From CAUPWF01 sp036656795 (GTDB lineage: Bacteria > Bacillota > Clostridia > Lachnospirales > Lachnospiraceae), in NCBI GenBank assembly GCA_036656795.1, contig JAVXHR010000005.1, positions 1 to 64,000 of the forward strand: a stretch of 64,000 nucleotides of DNA, in the 5' to 3' direction. A program made the position numbers and the translations under genes. Of this stretch, positions 18,301 through 27,132 are shown in pieces (within the stretch, counting starts at the first letter, position 1; each line of letters opens with the position of its first letter). Below the pieces are notes generated by a model. That model saw nothing but the letters and a program-made list of their open reading frames with translations. It ran no database searches and was not told the DNA's origin.

Positions 18301-19176
18301 TTATTTCCCACAGATATTGCAACCAAGTGTACAACCGGTGGGAGTTCCGGCACAACCACCTAAGGCACTTTCTCTTAGCGAAAATGGAAGACTTTTGCCT
18401 ACGGTATACATAGCTTGTGCCATTTCGTCAAATGGGATGGGGTGGGTAACACCACTAAGTGCTAGTTCGGCACATGTAATAGCATTTGCCACTCCTATGG
18501 CATTTCTACTTTGACAAGGGGATTCTACTAATCCGGCAATGGGATCACAAACCAAACCTAATAGATTAGAGAGGGCAATAACGGCTGCTTGGAGGCATTG
18601 ATTTGGAGTTCCACCCATCATCTCAGTGACGGCAGAGGCGGCCATAGCAGATGCAGCGCCAACTTCTGCCTGACAGCCGGCTTCCGCACCGGATACAGAA
18701 GCATTGCGCATAAGCAGATATCCAATTGCACTGGCATTTAATAAGCCTTGAAAGAGTACGTCATTAGGAAGAGATTGTTCTTCCTGCAGTGCAAAGAGCA
18801 CTCCTGGTACAACTCCGGAAGAACCTGCAGTAGGTGCAGCTACAATCAGTCCCATAGATGCATTTACCTCCAGAACAGCCATACTATAGGCAATCGCTTT
18901 AGAGAGCATAGAACCGCAGATGGTAGTTGAAGTTGTGGCGTGATCAGATACCATTTTTGCTTCTCCACCAATTAGTCCACCAATAGATTTCTTGGGTGCT
19001 ACCAGTGGAACATGTACAGAGTCTCTCATAATAGAAAGAACGGTAGCTAATTTTCGATTAATTTCTTCCTCAGTCAAAGAACCACATTCAATTTCACGTC
19101 GTTTCATGACATTGGAAATAGGTAAATGTTCTGCAACGCACATGTCTAAGAGTGCGTGTCCTGTTAAAAAGTCCAT
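18301..19176 (-). CDS. sdaAA: L-serine dehydratase, iron-sulfur dependent, alpha subunit
   Basis: 291-residue catalytic subunit. It converts L-serine to pyruvate and ammonia with a [4Fe-4S] cluster. Conserved APTAGSSGVVPGVL, CQAEVGAASAMA and GLVCDPIAGLVESPCQ are present, the last two carrying cluster cysteines, and the C-terminus ends in the Cys-rich GCTLGCNICGK. It lies 12 nt downstream of the beta subunit. Pyruvate from serine would be oxidised in Stickland-type fermentation, with proline reductase as electron sink. Confidence 0.95.
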   Translation of the reverse strand: MDFLTGHALLDMCVAEHLPISNVMKRREIECGSLTEEEINRKLATVLSIMRDSVHVPLVAPKKSIGGLIGGEAKMVSDHATTSTTICGSMLSKAIAYSMAVLEVNASMGLIVAAPTAGSSGVVPGVLFALQEEQSLPNDVLFQGLLNASAIGYLLMRNASVSGAEAGCQAEVGAASAMAASAVTEMMGGTPNQCLQAAVIALSNLLGLVCDPIAGLVESPCQSRNAIGVANAITCAELALSGVTHPIPFDEMAQAMYTVGKSLPFSLRESALGGCAGTPTGCTLGCNICGK

Positions 19177-19188
19177 ATAATGTTCCTC

Positions 19189-19857
19189 CTATATCTGAAT
19201 GAGCATTAGTTCTTGAATATGCTCATTTTTTTTCATTTCATCTAGTAAAATCTCGGGAATATTCTGATCGGATTCTACAACGGTATAAGCGGTAGCTCCT
19301 TTATCCTCGCGAAATAATCTCATAAAAGCAATGTTGACATTGTAGTGGCTTAAGCATTGAGTAATATGAGCAACTACGCCGGGAGTATCAGTTTGTCTTA
19401 CAATGAGGGTACTATATTCACCAGTAAATTCCACATCAATATTATTAATGCGTACAATACGAATTTTTCCACCACCAATGGATTCACCACGGACACTTAG
19501 TGTACGGCCATAGATTCCTTCAATATAGATATCAGCAGTATTTGGATGATCAGTCATGGTTTCCTCATCAATGACATAGTGATATTCCAGACCTTGTTTA
19601 GTGGCGAGTGAAAAAGCATCGCGAATACGTTCATCATCAGTGGCATATCCTAAGAGACCACCTAGAAGTGCACGGTCAGTTCCATGCCCATGGTAGGTTT
19701 TAGCAAAAGAGCCATATAAAGTAAAGGTGACTTTTTTAATTGGTTCCGAAAACATCTTTCGCGCCAACAAAGAGATGGATACAGCGCCAGCAGTGTGAGA
19801 GCTAGACGGACCAATCATATTGGGGCCAATGACGTCAAAGATACTTAAAAAGTTCAT
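19189..19857 (-). CDS. sdaAB: L-serine dehydratase, iron-sulfur dependent, beta subunit
   Basis: 222 residues: the serine dehydratase beta domain (about 1-140, with DVIGPNMIGPSSSHTAGA) followed by a C-terminal ACT domain (about 147-220, LIVRQTDTPGVVAHI), which binds serine. First gene of the sdaAB-sdaAA operon. A GGGAGG ribosome binding site precedes the ATG. Confidence 0.95.
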   Translation of the reverse strand: MNFLSIFDVIGPNMIGPSSSHTAGAVSISLLARKMFSEPIKKVTFTLYGSFAKTYHGHGTDRALLGGLLGYATDDERIRDAFSLATKQGLEYHYVIDEETMTDHPNTADIYIEGIYGRTLSVRGESIGGGKIRIVRINNIDVEFTGEYSTLIVRQTDTPGVVAHITQCLSHYNVNIAFMRLFREDKGATAYTVVESDQNIPEILLDEMKKNEHIQELMLIQI

Positions 19858-19891
19858 GTATAATTCCTCCCAAGAATAGTTTTATTGTTTT

Positions 19892-19920
19892 ATCATAACA
19901 TATAAAGTAAGGTACAGTAA
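19892..19920 (-). promoter_or_regulatory. Promoter of sdaAB-sdaAA
   Basis: Minus strand: TTACTG (19920-19915), 17-bp spacer, TATGAT (19897-19892). Confidence 0.6.
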
Positions 19921-19936
19921 ATGAATCTATGATTTT

Positions 19937-19965
19937 TTGACATTTAAATAGAAGCGAGTTACAAT
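19937..19965 (+). promoter_or_regulatory. SigA-type promoter of the amidohydrolase gene
   Basis: Consensus TTGACA (19937-19942), 17-bp spacer, TACAAT (19960-19965). A leader hairpin follows (aagtggat 19984-19991 with atccactt 19999-20006, 7-nt loop), ending about 14 nt before the ribosome binding site. Confidence 0.75.
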
Positions 19966-20031
19966 AACCGATAGGACGCTGTGAAGTGGATTATGGATAT
20001 CCACTTTGATATCGACAGGAGGTAAGAAGTT

Positions 20032-21009
20032 ATGATTGATGGTCATATTCATTTTGCAAAGAGTATGAAAACGGAACGTTTGAATGCAATTATAGAAGAA
20101 TATCAGTTAGAAAGAATTGCACTCCTTTGTATTCCTAAAGGTGGAAATGCACCTGTAGAAACAGATGCATTGGAATTTCAAAAACAATGCAAAGTGCCTG
20201 TATATATATTTGGAGGAATTTCTCGTGAGATATTTGCAATGGATAAGAAAGAATTATCCGGAGCATTGGTAGAGGAAGTAAAACGATTGCATAAGATGGG
20301 GTGCATCGGTATAAAGATGTTGGAAGGAAAGCCGGATGTACGAAAGGCATACCCAATCCCAGATTTTGATACAGAACCATGGGAGGCTTACTGGGAATTG
20401 CTGGAACAAGAACAGACCCCTGTCTATATGCATGTTAATGATCCTGAAGAATTTTGGGATCCGGATAAAGTATCGGAGTATGCCAAAAAAGTAGGGTGGT
20501 TCTACGATTGTAGTTTTATCAATAATGAAGAACAATATACACAAGTATTACATGTCTTAGAAAAACATCCCAAATTACGTATTTTGTTCCCACATTTTTT
20601 CTTTTGTTCTAAACAGCTGGAACGTCTAGGACATTTACTGGATTGTTATCCAAATGTGCGTATTGATGTAACACCGGGGATTGAGCTATATGAGAATTTA
20701 TCGCAACGTCATAAAGAAGCAGTCAATTTTTTTCAAACTTATCAAGACCGGATCTGTTATGGAACAGATATTGGAGCAAGATCGGTAATTCATGCAGAGG
20801 ATATCCCTTTATCAATAGAGGAAACAAGGGGGAGAATCCAATTGATTACTAGATTTTTAGAAGAATCAGGAACGTATCTGCTGGAACCTGATGGATATTA
20901 TGTGAAAGATGGTGGCACAAGAGTCATGCATGGATTGGGGCTGGAACAGAGAGTACTTGAGAAAATTTACAGAGATAATTTTATGGAATTTATCTATCCA
21001 AATGAATAA
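20032..21009 (+). CDS. Amidohydrolase-superfamily (amidohydrolase 2) protein
   Basis: 325 residues forming a TIM-barrel metal-dependent hydrolase. Likely ligands: the N-terminal GHIH pair, MHVND after strand 5, FPHFFF and the terminal-strand GTDIG aspartate. Members hydrolyse or decarboxylate small cyclic or aromatic substrates. I cannot assign a substrate. It is 14 nt upstream of a CPBP protease gene and probably co-transcribed with it. Confidence 0.75.
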   Translation: MIDGHIHFAKSMKTERLNAIIEEYQLERIALLCIPKGGNAPVETDALEFQKQCKVPVYIFGGISREIFAMDKKELSGALVEEVKRLHKMGCIGIKMLEGKPDVRKAYPIPDFDTEPWEAYWELLEQEQTPVYMHVNDPEEFWDPDKVSEYAKKVGWFYDCSFINNEEQYTQVLHVLEKHPKLRILFPHFFFCSKQLERLGHLLDCYPNVRIDVTPGIELYENLSQRHKEAVNFFQTYQDRICYGTDIGARSVIHAEDIPLSIEETRGRIQLITRFLEESGTYLLEPDGYYVKDGGTRVMHGLGLEQRVLEKIYRDNFMEFIYPNE

Positions 21010-21023
21010 AGGAGTGGGAACTT

Positions 21024-21983
21024 ATGAAAAAAAATATATTAAAACCTTATCATGGTATTTTACTATTAGTGTTGTGCTTATTATCAATGGTTACCATTAG
21101 CCCTTATCTTGGGGCTCGGTTTGGATTGTATGGTTCGCTTATAGGAGAATGTATATTCTTACTCTTATCCATTGGAGTTGCTGTAGTATTTCATGGGGAT
21201 ATGCATCGAGTTTTTCCACTAAAAAAGCCAAAGCTGGCACCGACGATTGGAACAGGGCTACTTTGGCTTGGTACTTTTGTAGGTGTTATGATTATTACGT
21301 TGATTCTGAGTTATTTTTTTCCGGAACAAGTTATTGGTGTAAGTCAAGAATTAGGGGCCGGTTTTACCAGTGTTCCATTTGCAGTATCATTTGTGATTGT
21401 TGCAATTGCGCCGGCTATTTGTGAAGAATCGGTATTTCGCGGGGTGGTATTAAACAGCTTTCGCCCATTTCGCAATAAATGGATTATGATTATAGGGACC
21501 GGACTTATCTTTGGTGCGTTTCACGGAAGTATCTGGAGATTTCTTCCAACAGCTCTTCTTGGAATGATGTTGGGATATATCTTAGTAGAAACCGATAATC
21601 TCTTTTATACAGCTTTGATGCATGGTATTAATAATGCGGTTCCCATAGTTATGCTATATGGACTTCAAGGGGTATATAATAACCCACAAATGCAGGCACA
21701 GATGAGTGTGATGACAGAACAGGGGGTTCCGTTGACCTCGATTGCAATTTATATCATATGGGGAGCGATGATTCCCTTTTGTCTCTATCTGGGAAATCAT
21801 CTCCTTCATCAGGGAATGCCAGGGTATGCAGGAGATGTTTTTTCAAAAGAAAAACGAAAGACAGTGGTATTATTAGTGTTCTTAACCATTGCAATCTTCG
21901 TGATTGGGTTGGGAGTATTTTTTTACTCGTTAGCTTCAAATCCGGAATTTATACGTCAAGTGTTGGAACAAGGTGTTCTGTAA
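21024..21983 (+). CDS. CPBP-family intramembrane metalloprotease (CAAX-type)
   Basis: 319 residues with about eight membrane segments. Abi/CPBP motifs: E134-E135 and R139 in EESVFRG, then FGAFHGS and LMHGINNAV, which supply the His residues. Relatives process prenylated proteins in eukaryotes and bacteriocin or signal peptides in bacteria; the target is unknown. Its last 35 nt overlap the 3' end of hydF on the opposite strand. Confidence 0.85.
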   Translation: MKKNILKPYHGILLLVLCLLSMVTISPYLGARFGLYGSLIGECIFLLLSIGVAVVFHGDMHRVFPLKKPKLAPTIGTGLLWLGTFVGVMIITLILSYFFPEQVIGVSQELGAGFTSVPFAVSFVIVAIAPAICEESVFRGVVLNSFRPFRNKWIMIIGTGLIFGAFHGSIWRFLPTALLGMMLGYILVETDNLFYTALMHGINNAVPIVMLYGLQGVYNNPQMQAQMSVMTEQGVPLTSIAIYIIWGAMIPFCLYLGNHLLHQGMPGYAGDVFSKEKRKTVVLLVFLTIAIFVIGLGVFFYSLASNPEFIRQVLEQGVL

Positions 21984-23178
21984 ATGGCTCAATACTTCGT
22001 TCTAAGATCCCCTGCATATGGGCAATAGCAATACCATAATTTGTAATTGGAACGGCAACATCGTCGGCACACTGTAGGCGATATTTCATTTCACGTTCAT
22101 TTAACATACACCCGCCACAATGAATAATCATCTTGTAAGTGGAGAGGTCGGTAGGGAATTCTGTTCCACTTGTAAACTCGAAGTGCAAGTGGTGTCCTGT
22201 ATATTTCTGAAGCATACGTGGTAATTTCACCGTTCCAATATCTTCACATTGTCGATGGTGGGTGCAACCTTCGGAGATTAAAATGATATCGTCTTCTTCT
22301 AAGGTATCGATGGCTTTTGCTCCTTGTACAACAAGCGCAAGATTTCCCTTGTGTCGAGCAAATAAAATGGAAAATGAAGTTAAAGGAATTGAAGGGGGTG
22401 TGTTTTTTGACACACTAGAAAAGACCTGACTATCGGTTATAACAAATGCAGGCATTTTCCCCAAAGACTGCAATGTATCGGGTAATTGAGTCTCTTGTAC
22501 CACAATTGCAGTTGCGCCTATTTCGAGGATATCTCTAATTGTCTGTTGTTGTGGCAAAATCAAGCGCCCTTTTGGAGCGGCACTATCAATTGGTACGACT
22601 AATACTACAAAATCTCCAGTATGTAAGAGATCCTGTATAATAGGAATTGCAGCAATATCTGTTGACACAAGTCCAGCAATCCGTTCTTTTAATTCATGGA
22701 TATGGAGGCCGGTTATGGCACTTACCCATATTTGTTCTGTTGACTGTTTTTCCATAGTTTCTGTATCATGGGCTGATGTTGTCGCAACATCAGCCTTATT
22801 CATAACAAGAAGATATGGAATTCTTTTTTCTTTAATACGCGTTAATATCTGAAAATCTTCATGTGCCATTCCTACAGTTCCATCTACAACTAAAAGAGCA
22901 ATATCTGTTTTATTTAGAATTTGATAGGTTTTTTGAATCCGAAGTGAACCAAGGGAACCTTCATCATCAATTCCGGGCGTATCAATCATAACAACGGGGC
23001 CTAAAGGTAATAACTCCATAGATTTTAATACTGGGTCTGTTGTTGTACCTTTGACATCAGATACAATAGCAAGGCTTTGCCCAGTAATAGCATTTAGGAC
23101 ACTTGATTTCCCGGCATTTCGTCGTCCAAAGATTCCAATATGGACACGATCGGCTAAGGGGGTATTGGTTAAACTCAT
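21949..23178 (-). CDS. hydF: [FeFe]-hydrogenase maturation GTPase HydF
   Basis: 409 residues: an N-terminal GTPase domain (P-loop GRRNAGKSS at 18-26, DTPGIDD, MNKADV), a dimerisation domain and a C-terminal Fe-S domain with C-T-H-H and the paired HCGGC motif that hold the [4Fe-4S] cluster. HydF is the scaffold on which the 2Fe subcluster is built and passed to apo-hydrogenase. Last gene of the hyd operon, 31 nt after hydG. Confidence 0.95.
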   Translation of the reverse strand: MSLTNTPLADRVHIGIFGRRNAGKSSVLNAITGQSLAIVSDVKGTTTDPVLKSMELLPLGPVVMIDTPGIDDEGSLGSLRIQKTYQILNKTDIALLVVDGTVGMAHEDFQILTRIKEKRIPYLLVMNKADVATTSAHDTETMEKQSTEQIWVSAITGLHIHELKERIAGLVSTDIAAIPIIQDLLHTGDFVVLVVPIDSAAPKGRLILPQQQTIRDILEIGATAIVVQETQLPDTLQSLGKMPAFVITDSQVFSSVSKNTPPSIPLTSFSILFARHKGNLALVVQGAKAIDTLEEDDIILISEGCTHHRQCEDIGTVKLPRMLQKYTGHHLHFEFTSGTEFPTDLSTYKMIIHCGGCMLNEREMKYRLQCADDVAVPITNYGIAIAHMQGILERSIEPFTEHLVPTLDV

Positions 23179-23209
23179 AGAAACTCCTTATTTGTAGCGC
23201 ACGAGATAT

Positions 23210-24631
23210 CTAGAAACGGAAATCGCGGCGATTATCTTCTTCAATTAGTTTCAAATTCTGTTTTACAATCTCACGTACTTTTTCATTTGAGACATTTTGA
23301 ATTTCATTTGTGATTAACTGATCACCTATTTTTTTTGTTTCCGGTGAAGCATAATCCATAAGATATTCCTTTAAAGTCATCATTGCATTTGGCTGACAAC
23401 AATTTTGAATCTGACCACTTTTACATAATTGCATAAAACGGTCTCCGGTTCGGCCTTCTCGATAACAAGCAGTACAAAAACTTGGGAGATAGCCTTGTTC
23501 CATGAGCCATTTTACGATTTCGTCAAGGGTTCTGGTATCGCTCACATCAAATTGTGCGGAATTATCTTCCGGTGGCTCCGGTTCTGCGTATCCACCAACA
23601 CTGGTTTTTGAACCTCCACTAATTTGTGATACACCAAGATGTAATACACGTTCACGACATTTCTGACTTTCTCTGGTAGAGATAATCATACCGGTATATG
23701 GAACAGAGATGCGGATACATGCGACAATTTTGGCAAAGATATCATCATTAATACCATTGTCAAATGTTGTTTTATCAATATCATCGGCTGAACACAGACG
23801 AGGAACACTAATGGTATGAGGACCTACACCACAAGCGGCTTCAAGATGTTCGGCATGCATTAGTAATCCGGAGAATTCATAACGATATTTGTCTAATCCA
23901 AATAATACGCCGATACCAACGTCATCGATACCACCTTCCATAGCACGATCCATAGCTTCTGTATGATAATCGTAGTCATGTTTTGGCCCTGTAGGGTGAA
24001 GATTAAGGTAGCTTTCTTTGTGGTAGGTTTCTTGAAATAAAATGTAAGTGCCAATTCCTGCATCTTTTAATTTTCGATAATTTTCTACTGTAGTAGCAGC
24101 AATATTTACATTTACACGACGAATTTCTCCATTTTTATGTTTGATACTGTAGATGGTGTCGATACATTCTAAAATGTATTCAATTGGGTTATTCACAGGG
24201 TCTTCACCTGCTTCTAAGGCAAGACGTTTGTGCCCCATATCCTGTAGTGCGATGGTTTCTTTTCGAACTTCTTCTTGTGTTAATTTTTTACGTGCAATAT
24301 GTTTGTTTTTCATATGGTATGGACAATAAGTACAACCATTGATACAGTAGTTGGATAGATAGAGTGGTGCAAACATAACAATACGATTTCCGTAGAAATC
24401 TTTTTTGATTTGTTCTGCAAGGGCATAGATTTCTTGGTTCTTTTCTTCAATATCACAATCTAATAATACAGCAGCCTCGCGATGAGTTAACCCTTTTCGT
24501 TCTCGTGCTTTTGCAATAATGGAATCAATTAATTCTACATTATGCTTATTTGCAGCGGCATATTCAAGGGTAGAAAGAATCTCCTCATTGTCAATAAATT
24601 CAGTTGCTTTTTTTGATGCTACGTTATACAT
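23210..24631 (-). CDS. hydG: [FeFe]-hydrogenase maturase HydG (radical SAM tyrosine lyase)
   Basis: 473 residues. The radical-SAM cluster motif CINGCTYC has C96, C100 and C103. The second, dangler-iron cluster is bound by the C-terminal CTAC and the cysteine of QNCCQPNA. HydG cleaves tyrosine to give the CO and CN- ligands of the H-cluster. Its ATG (preceded by AAGGAGG) lies 8 nt inside the end of hydE. Confidence 0.95.
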   Translation of the reverse strand: MYNVASKKATEFIDNEEILSTLEYAAANKHNVELIDSIIAKARERKGLTHREAAVLLDCDIEEKNQEIYALAEQIKKDFYGNRIVMFAPLYLSNYCINGCTYCPYHMKNKHIARKKLTQEEVRKETIALQDMGHKRLALEAGEDPVNNPIEYILECIDTIYSIKHKNGEIRRVNVNIAATTVENYRKLKDAGIGTYILFQETYHKESYLNLHPTGPKHDYDYHTEAMDRAMEGGIDDVGIGVLFGLDKYRYEFSGLLMHAEHLEAACGVGPHTISVPRLCSADDIDKTTFDNGINDDIFAKIVACIRISVPYTGMIISTRESQKCRERVLHLGVSQISGGSKTSVGGYAEPEPPEDNSAQFDVSDTRTLDEIVKWLMEQGYLPSFCTACYREGRTGDRFMQLCKSGQIQNCCQPNAMMTLKEYLMDYASPETKKIGDQLITNEIQNVSNEKVREIVKQNLKLIEEDNRRDFRF

Positions 24632-25697
24632 GTGAATCCTCCTTTTTGTGAGGGGCAGAAGTTACAAGGGAATCTCCTCGTGATACAACTACCTCATAGC
24701 CAATTGTTTTCATGTGTTCTTTTAATTTCTGAATTCCTTCTGCTGCTTCTTCGCCTGTACATATCTTATGATCATATAGAGAATAGGCAGTTCGTACATC
24801 TAGTGGTGACAGGTTTGGCATTACTACATTTGCACCGGCCAAAATTCCAAGTTGACGTCCTTCGGAATGAATGGTGCCAAGAGCAGTGGTCGCAGGCAAT
24901 AGGGCTTGTGGCAACATCAACCGTAGAAGACCAAGCATAAAAAGTGTTAGTTCCGATGTTCCAGCACATTCCTTTGCAAAAGGAGTTTGATGATGGGGAA
25001 TAAAGGGACCAATCCCAACCATGTGTGGATTTAATTGTTTAATATAGAGCATATCTTGTGCCAGATGTTGCGTGGTCTGATAAGGAGACCCAACCATAAA
25101 TCCGGTTCCGATTTGGTAGCCAATTGCCCGTAAATCGTTAATACACTGTTGCCGATGGGTGGCGGTGAGATTCTTGGGGTGTAATTTGGCATAGTGTGTG
25201 GCATCATAAGTTTCGTGTCGTAATAAATAACGATTTGCTCCTGCTTCATAGAGTGCCTGATAACTATCATGACTTCGCTCGCCGATAGAAAGTGTAATTG
25301 CGCAATCCGGATAGTTGGTCCGAATTGATTTTACAATATCCACCATTCGTTCTTCAGTATAATAAGCATCTTCTCCACCTTGTAGGACAAATGTTCGAAA
25401 TCCAAGTGCATAACCTTGTCTACAACAATTCAGAATCTGATCCTTTGTTAGACGATAGCGAAAGGCCGAAGTGTTGCTTTTTCGAATTCCACAGTAGAGA
25501 CAATCATTTTTACAGTAATTGGAAAATTCAATCAATCCACGAATATATACATCATGGTTGTAATATTGATGTCGTACTTGACGTGCCTGTCCAAATAGAT
25601 AATCTGCCAGCTCAGGAGAACGGTGGTCAATTAAAGTAATCCATTCTTCCGTGGTAAGTGTTTGCGTCTCCTTAAGTTTATCAATTAAATTCTTCAT
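24624..25697 (-). CDS. hydE: [FeFe]-hydrogenase maturase HydE (radical SAM)
   Basis: 357 residues. CKNDCLYC (C62, C66, C69) is the CX3CX2C radical-SAM motif. HydE acts in building the azadithiolate-bridged diiron precursor. I prefer the ATG at 25697, with AGAGG 5 nt upstream; an in-frame GTG at 25703 would leave no ribosome binding site. Second cistron of the hyd operon. Confidence 0.94.
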   Translation of the reverse strand: MKNLIDKLKETQTLTTEEWITLIDHRSPELADYLFGQARQVRHQYYNHDVYIRGLIEFSNYCKNDCLYCGIRKSNTSAFRYRLTKDQILNCCRQGYALGFRTFVLQGGEDAYYTEERMVDIVKSIRTNYPDCAITLSIGERSHDSYQALYEAGANRYLLRHETYDATHYAKLHPKNLTATHRQQCINDLRAIGYQIGTGFMVGSPYQTTQHLAQDMLYIKQLNPHMVGIGPFIPHHQTPFAKECAGTSELTLFMLGLLRLMLPQALLPATTALGTIHSEGRQLGILAGANVVMPNLSPLDVRTAYSLYDHKICTGEEAAEGIQKLKEHMKTIGYEVVVSRGDSLVTSAPHKKEDSHV

Positions 25698-25705
25698 ATC
25701 CACCT

Positions 25706-25954
25706 CTAATTTGTCTTTGCATAGATGGTTTTAGTACTAATACCAGTAAGCATGCCTATCTTTCCAGATAAGGCACTGATAATGTCATTGGGAGCATCTA
25801 TAGCGACACTCATAATTGATACTTCCTTTTCTCGGTATGGAATTCCCATACGACCAACGATATAAGTGGCATAATCACTTAATAGATGATTTAGTTCATC
25901 AATTGATTCCTTACTGGAAATCACAATGCCAATAAGTGCAATTCTAGAATCCAT
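25706..25954 (-). CDS. TM1266-like iron-only hydrogenase system regulator
   Basis: 82 residues (MDSRIALIGIVISS start) with the fold and length of TM1266/NikR-C-like small ACT-type proteins that recur next to hydEFG. Function is not proven; a regulatory role is assumed from gene neighbourhood. Start set at 25954, preceded by AAAGGAG. An in-frame ATG at 26020 lies within palindrome copy B and is rejected. Confidence 0.85.
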   Translation of the reverse strand: MDSRIALIGIVISSKESIDELNHLLSDYATYIVGRMGIPYREKEVSIMSVAIDAPNDIISALSGKIGMLTGISTKTIYAKTN

Positions 25955-25980
25955 ATAATTCTCCTTTCGGGTTTTGGTTT

Positions 25981-26018
25981 GGTTGGGGACAGGGGGCAAA
26001 CATACCCCGTCCCCAACC
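25981..26018 (-). repeat. Dispersed palindromic element, shortened copy B
   Basis: Hairpin of ggttggggac-a-ggg against ccc-c-gtccccaacc with a short loop. The left arm carries the GGGACAGGG variant typical of the third arm in other copies and the right arm carries CCCCGTCCC. It therefore looks like a third arm joined directly to a right arm, with the middle arm lost. It lies in the hyd leader between the attenuator and the first start codon. Confidence 0.75.
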
Positions 26019-26021
26019 ATT

Positions 26022-26068
26022 AAAAAAACCTACGCCAAGGGCGCAGGTTCAGTACGAGTCTGTGCGCC
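26022..26068 (-). promoter_or_regulatory. Candidate terminator/antiterminator in the hyd operon leader
   Basis: On the minus strand, aacctgcgcc (26049-26040) pairs with ggcgtaggtt (26036-26027) around a 3-nt loop and is followed by seven U (26028-26022): an intrinsic terminator about 70 nt before the first ORF. Upstream in the RNA, GGCGCA (26068-26063) can pair instead with TGCGCC (26045-26040), the 5' arm of that terminator. The two stems exclude each other, as in attenuators and riboswitches. I do not recognise a known aptamer class. Confidence 0.6.
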
Positions 26069-26111
26069 TTTTTGTTTAGGTGTTACCCTTTACAATTAGT
26101 ACGTTTTTTCA

Positions 26112-26140
26112 AGTATATCATGAGAATGTTGTATACACAA
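26112..26140 (-). promoter_or_regulatory. Promoter of the hyd operon
   Basis: Minus strand: TTGTGT (26140-26135), 17-bp spacer, TATACT (26117-26112). Predicted transcript start near 26105, giving a leader of about 150 nt. Confidence 0.65.
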
Positions 26141-26187
26141 TGAAAGTTTATTTTTTGACATTCTTTACTTTTTTATCAGTTTTGTGA

Positions 26188-26216
26188 TTTACATTTTCAG
26201 GAAGCAAGACTACAAT
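26188..26216 (+). promoter_or_regulatory. Promoter of nrdG
   Basis: TTTACA (26188-26193), 17-bp spacer, TACAAT (26211-26216). Confidence 0.65.
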
Positions 26217-26274
26217 AGGTAAAAGATTATAAAAAAGAAAGCAAATGGAAAAAGGGAAATGAAGGGAGCAGACT

Positions 26275-26970
26275 ATGAATATCCAAGGACTACAGAAATT
26301 GACATTATTAGATTATCCGGGAAAAGTAAGCTGCACAATTTTTACAGGTGGATGCAATTTACGATGTCCATTTTGCCACAATGCATCTTTAGTAATAGGA
26401 GAAGACAGTGACAATCAATTAACCAAGCAAGAGGTTCTGACTTTTTTAAAAAAACGACAAGGAATATTAGATGGTGTATGTATTAGTGGTGGAGAGCCAT
26501 TGATTCAGTCGGATATTGTAAATGTGATAGAGGAAATTAAGGAGTTAGGTTACTTAGTGAAATTAGATACCAATGGAACATTTCCTGGTAAATTGAAGGA
26601 ATTGGTACAACGGAAACTGGTAGACTACGTGGCTATGGATATCAAAAATTCGCCAGCACATTATGGAAAGACGGTGGGAATTGAAAATTATGATACGACT
26701 GCTATAGAAGAAAGTGTAGAATTTCTGATGTCAGGGGTGATTCCGTATGAATTTCGAACAACAGTGGTACGTGAGTTACATACAAGAGAAGATTTTATGA
26801 ATATAGGAACGTGGTTAAAAGGGGCAGAACAATATTTTCTTCAAGGATTTATTGATTCGGGGGATTTGATTCAATCCAATTTACATGCTTACGATAAAAA
26901 GATTATGGAACAGATAGAATCCATCTTAAAACCCTGTATTCCTCATGTTTGCTTGCGAGGAATTGATTAA
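26275..26970 (+). CDS. nrdG: Anaerobic ribonucleotide reductase activating protein (radical SAM)
   Basis: 231 residues. CNLRCPFC gives C27, C31 and C34 of the radical-SAM cluster; ISGGEPLIQ follows. It installs the glycyl radical on NrdD using S-adenosylmethionine and an electron. The variant is the longer NrdG form common in clostridia. It sits 162 nt upstream of nrdD; a small AT-rich hairpin (acatctag/ctagatgt, around 26985-27020) lies between them. Confidence 0.92.
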   Translation: MNIQGLQKLTLLDYPGKVSCTIFTGGCNLRCPFCHNASLVIGEDSDNQLTKQEVLTFLKKRQGILDGVCISGGEPLIQSDIVNVIEEIKELGYLVKLDTNGTFPGKLKELVQRKLVDYVAMDIKNSPAHYGKTVGIENYDTTAIEESVEFLMSGVIPYEFRTTVVRELHTREDFMNIGTWLKGAEQYFLQGFIDSGDLIQSNLHAYDKKIMEQIESILKPCIPHVCLRGID

Positions 26971-27132
26971 AAGAAATTAACAACATCTAGTAAATGTGCA
27001 TTGTATACAACACTAGATGTTGTTGTTTTCGGTTGACAGTCTTTTTTTGTGGTGCTACAATAGAGAAACGAAGATAAAACAAAGATGAAAAATTAAGTGA
27101 ATATTGTGGAAGACGAAAGGGGTCAAGATACC

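Noticed and set aside
26022..26105. hyd leader as a T-box, preQ1, TPP or c-di-GMP riboswitch
   Set aside because: Conserved core sequences of these classes are not seen; it is kept as an unassigned leader.
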